Shown here: one piece after another, positions 48,326 to 49,964 of the stretch
Numbering within the stretch: the first letter of the stretch is position 1
How the letters are laid out: the number at the start of each line of letters is the position of its first letter
DNA from: Patescibacteria group bacterium
GTDB taxonomy: Bacteria > Patescibacteriota > Minisyncoccia > Phycocordibacterales > CSBR16-119
Assembly (NCBI GenBank): GCA_030917865.1
Contig: JAUPTX010000006.1
Coordinates: forward strand, 1 to 49,964
DNA length: 49,964 nucleotides
Reading direction: 5' to 3'
Notes under the pieces: model-generated
Told to the model about the DNA's origin: nothing
The model's input: the letters and a program-made list of their open reading frames with translations, nothing else
Databases searched by the model: none
Program-made: the position numbers and the translations under genes

Positions 48326-49012
48326 TTAGGCCTGCGCGGCCTCCTTGGAGAAGATCATCTTGAACGCCTCCCCGACGTAACGGGTCAGCTTCGCGATGTA
48401 CTTGTTCCACGCCAGCTCGGTCACCTTGCCGAAGTGCTCGTTAGTGAACTCCTGGCTCTGGAAGGAACCGCTCTTGATGCCCTCGACAGCCCCTGTGAGC
48501 GATTTCTCGCTCATGACCACGATGCGGCCGGTCTTGACGGCGCTCGTCACAGCAGTGATCACGGTCGGGGTGATGCTGTCGATCACCTCTTCCACGGCCA
48601 CGGTCACACGCTCCTTCAGCTTCATCATGAGGTTGTCGCGCTTCCCCACCATGAAGCTCGGGTCGATCACGACCAGGTCGATCAGCGGGATACCAGCACG
48701 CTTGAGCGACGAGATCACGCCTTCGTCAGCCACATTGGCGGTCATGCCGATGATCACCGCTTCGGGCAGCACGGGCTTCATGCTGATCTCCGAGTACAGG
48801 TCACCCCAGACGCCGCACTTGCTGAGCGGGGTCACGTTCTGCACACCCTCACTCGTGAGCACCTCGGCCACAGCATCGCTCGCGATGATGGGCTTGCCCA
48901 GGGTAGCGAGGTTCTTGATGCCTTCCCGGTACCCCTCGGTGGAGGTGCCATGGGCGAGGAACAGCACGACCCCTTGGGTCGTCGGACGGACTACACGCAG
49001 TTTCTTCTGCAT
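48326..49012 (-). CDS. GC-rich PurH-N/MGS-like protein
   Basis: A 228-aa soluble protein. The first 125 residues resemble the MGS-like fold of the PurH N-terminal (IMP cyclohydrolase) domain: VVLFLAHGTSTEGYREGIKNLATLGKPIIASDAVAEVLTSEG, then VIIGMTANVADEGVISSLKRAGIPLIDLVVIDPSFM, close to the PurH phrase IDLVVVNLYPF. The C-terminal AICAR transformylase part is missing; a helical tail follows. No other purine gene is in the window. One sampled line is 37 of 60 GC against roughly a third or less for neighbours. It has a canonical promoter and its own terminator. Confidence 0.7.
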   Translation of the reverse strand: MQKKLRVVRPTTQGVVLFLAHGTSTEGYREGIKNLATLGKPIIASDAVAEVLTSEGVQNVTPLSKCGVWGDLYSEISMKPVLPEAVIIGMTANVADEGVISSLKRAGIPLIDLVVIDPSFMVGKRDNLMMKLKERVTVAVEEVIDSITPTVITAVTSAVKTGRIVVMSEKSLTGAVEGIKSGSFQSQEFTNEHFGKVTELAWNKYIAKLTRYVGEAFKMIFSKEAAQA

Positions 49013-49057
49013 TGAATTGGGTTTTTGCCTGACCAGTGAATTCCAGTCAGGTAGAAG

Positions 49058-49085
49058 ATAATAGCTTATTATTAAATATTGTCAA
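49058..49085 (-). promoter_or_regulatory. Promoter TTGACA-N16-TATTAT
   Basis: On the minus strand TTGACA (49080-49085) and TATTAT (49058-49063) are 16 nt apart. The leader of about 40 nt contains a hairpin CCTGAC/GTCAGG (49028-49033 with 49046-49051 on the plus strand). Confidence 0.8.
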
Positions 49086-49100
49086 GTTTTTAATTAAATC

Positions 49101-49109
49101 TGCTATAAT
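49101..49109 (+). promoter_or_regulatory. Extended -10 box TGCTATAAT
   Basis: TGC-TATAAT ends 6 nt before the ATG at 49116. An in-frame ATG at 49110 touches the box and is unlikely to be the start. Confidence 0.7.
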
Positions 49110-49115
49110 ATGCAA

Positions 49116-49682
49116 ATGAAAGAAACTTTTGCGATAGTTGCGGCAATTATGGCCGTAATAGGAAACCTCCCCTATCTTTTAGATGTTTTTAGAAAAAAGA
49201 TTAGACCTCATCCCTACACGTGGCTTGTTTGGTCTATCGTTTCGGGGGTGACTTTTTTTGGACAACTTGCAAAAGGTGCTGGAGTCGGAGTCATACCCAC
49301 AGCAGCAGCTGAAATTTTCACAATCATAATTTTCTTTTTTTCTTTAAGATATGGATTTAGAGATATTCAAAAGAAAGATACTTTATTTTTAATAATTGCA
49401 CTTTTAGGTTTGGTGCCATGGGCGCTCACAAAAGACCCTACGATTTCTGTGATAATAGTTGTATCCATAGACTTTGTCGCATTTATCCCAACAATCAGAA
49501 AAACTTATCTGAAGCCAAAATCAGAAAATGCTATTCTTTACTCTATGAACGTTACAAGACACACCTTGACTCTTTTTTCTTTAGAAGCTTACAATATAGT
49601 CACAACACTCCACTCCATAGTAATGATAATCTTAAATACCATAATGTCTTATATAATTCTAAGAAACAAAAAACGCTCATAG
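49116..49682 (+). CDS. Multi-pass membrane protein, PQ-loop-like
   Basis: A 188-aa protein with about six hydrophobic helices (FAIVAAIMAVIGNLPYLLDVF, YTWLVWSIVSGVTFFGQLA, AAAEIFTIIIFFFSLRYG, LFLIIALLGLVPWAL, ISVIIVVSIDFVAFIPTI, IVMIILNTIMSYIIL). The GNLPYLLDVFRKKIRPHPYTWLVW and DFVAFIPTIRKTYLKPKSEN repeats resemble PQ-loop/SWEET half-repeats, which suggests a transporter, but no substrate can be named. Confidence 0.7.
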   Translation: MKETFAIVAAIMAVIGNLPYLLDVFRKKIRPHPYTWLVWSIVSGVTFFGQLAKGAGVGVIPTAAAEIFTIIIFFFSLRYGFRDIQKKDTLFLIIALLGLVPWALTKDPTISVIIVVSIDFVAFIPTIRKTYLKPKSENAILYSMNVTRHTLTLFSLEAYNIVTTLHSIVMIILNTIMSYIILRNKKRS

Positions 49683-49695
49683 TGAGCGTTTTTTG
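49671..49695. terminator. Terminator between converging genes
   Basis: AAACGCTCA (49671-49679) pairs with 49683-49691, extended by A-T pairs and ending in TTTTTT. The plus-strand stop codon at 49680-49682 is its loop. Confidence 0.9.
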
Positions 49696-49697
49696 TT

Positions 49698-49964
49698 TTA
49701 TTGCTTTTTAAAGATTATTGAACCAGAATCATATGGTAGCAGCAGTACCAAATTTCCAGCCTCATCAAAGAAAACTCTTTGCTCTGTTGATAGATAATTC
49801 AAAAAAATCTGTTCTTGAGACCCTTCACAAAACATTATTGTAGAAGCTATTGGTCCAAAGGTTAGAACACCTTCTCCTGACAATGTATATGTTCCAGAAA
49901 AACCATTACAATCAGTTGTACCAGAAACATTTCCATCTTTAGTAAATGAAATACTGAAAGCTCC
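49698..49964 (-). CDS. META-domain protein, C-terminal part (cut by window edge)
   Basis: The minus-strand frame is open from the stop at 49698-49700 to the window end, so the gene continues past 49964. The visible 88 residues read as a META (DUF306/HslJ) domain: ISFTKDGNVSGTTDCNGFSGTYTLSG, LTFGPIASTIMFCEG, YLSTEQRVFFDEAGNLVLLLPYDSGSIIFKKQ, with the typical two Cys. Such domains occur in exported or lipoprotein-type proteins of unclear function. Any shorter start inside the window would break the domain. Confidence 0.8.
   Translation of the reverse strand, partial: GAFSISFTKDGNVSGTTDCNGFSGTYTLSGEGVLTFGPIASTIMFCEGSQEQIFLNYLSTEQRVFFDEAGNLVLLLPYDSGSIIFKKQ

Noticed and set aside
48396-49061. Plus-strand frames of 193-221 codons opposite the PurH-like gene
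   Set aside because: Low-complexity His/Asp/Thr-rich shadows of a GC-rich gene, with no initiation signals.

Overview
The window reads as a piece of a small, AT-rich chromosome of a Patescibacteria (Candidate Phyla Radiation) bacterium, most likely Parcubacteria-like. This rests on very short intergenic gaps, trimmed versions of universal proteins (an AspRS of bacterial type without its GAD insertion, a short F-ATPase delta, a short RF1), sugar metabolism built on class I aldolase plus split transketolase and the pentose-phosphate branch, many small membrane or coiled-coil proteins of unknown function, and no anabolic operons. TAA, TAG and TGA all serve as stops (for example TGA ends scpB), so the standard bacterial code applies. 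No taxonomic search was possible.

Layout. 1-4470: a three-gene block of tiny accessory genes on the minus strand, an ExoX-like exonuclease, a YqeY protein, a holin-family membrane protein, a MYG1-family protein and Obg. 4483-6444: a small membrane protein and gatB. 6461-13650: carbon metabolism (gap, rpiB, class I fba, rpe, split transketolase) mixed with small unknown proteins. 13712-18743: a PfkB-family kinase with two coiled-coil proteins, and a large FAD-linked oxidase. 18752-22604: rplY, a secreted lytic transglycosylase, rpmE, prfA and tRNA-Ile(GAU). 22671-24154: a GC-rich membrane LytM protein. 24300-30898: a complete F-type ATP synthase operon (small membrane subunit, then a, c, b, delta, alpha, gamma, beta, epsilon). 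31212-36371: rsmI, a DUF4015-type secreted hydrolase, a C-terminal processing protease, rplI and rpmA. 36485-39625: small membrane proteins, an AT-rich non-coding stretch, an MGMT-like protein and a secreted M23 protein. 39699-48231: on the minus strand, aspS and then one tight operon scpA-scpB-dac-mraY-ftsW-murG-gltX. 48267-49964: a GC-rich PurH/MGS-like protein, a multi-pass membrane protein and the 3' end of a META-domain gene.

Two patterns stand out. First, two very different intergenic sites (9124-9333 and 30962-31150) carry the same structured element: a constant 41-nt 5' block that can form a hairpin whose loop is complementary to the next few bases (a possible pseudoknot), then a long nested palindrome whose arms differ between copies but stay self-complementary around constant internal-loop motifs, then a constant 3' motif. 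Second, genes here fall into two expression classes. Most housekeeping genes have an extended -10 box only 6-8 nt upstream of the start codon, which implies leaderless mRNAs. A set of scattered small genes, several strikingly GC-rich, instead has TTGACT/TTGACA-type -35 boxes, 15-45 nt leaders rich in A and C with no Shine-Dalgarno sequence, and GC-rich hairpin terminators. Pairs of unrelated genes in this set share identical bases just before the ATG.

Other points of interest are a c subunit with the two-carboxylate pattern known from a Na+-driven rotor, two LytM/M23 proteins with substituted zinc ligands, and two secreted cell-wall enzymes that share one coiled-coil module.
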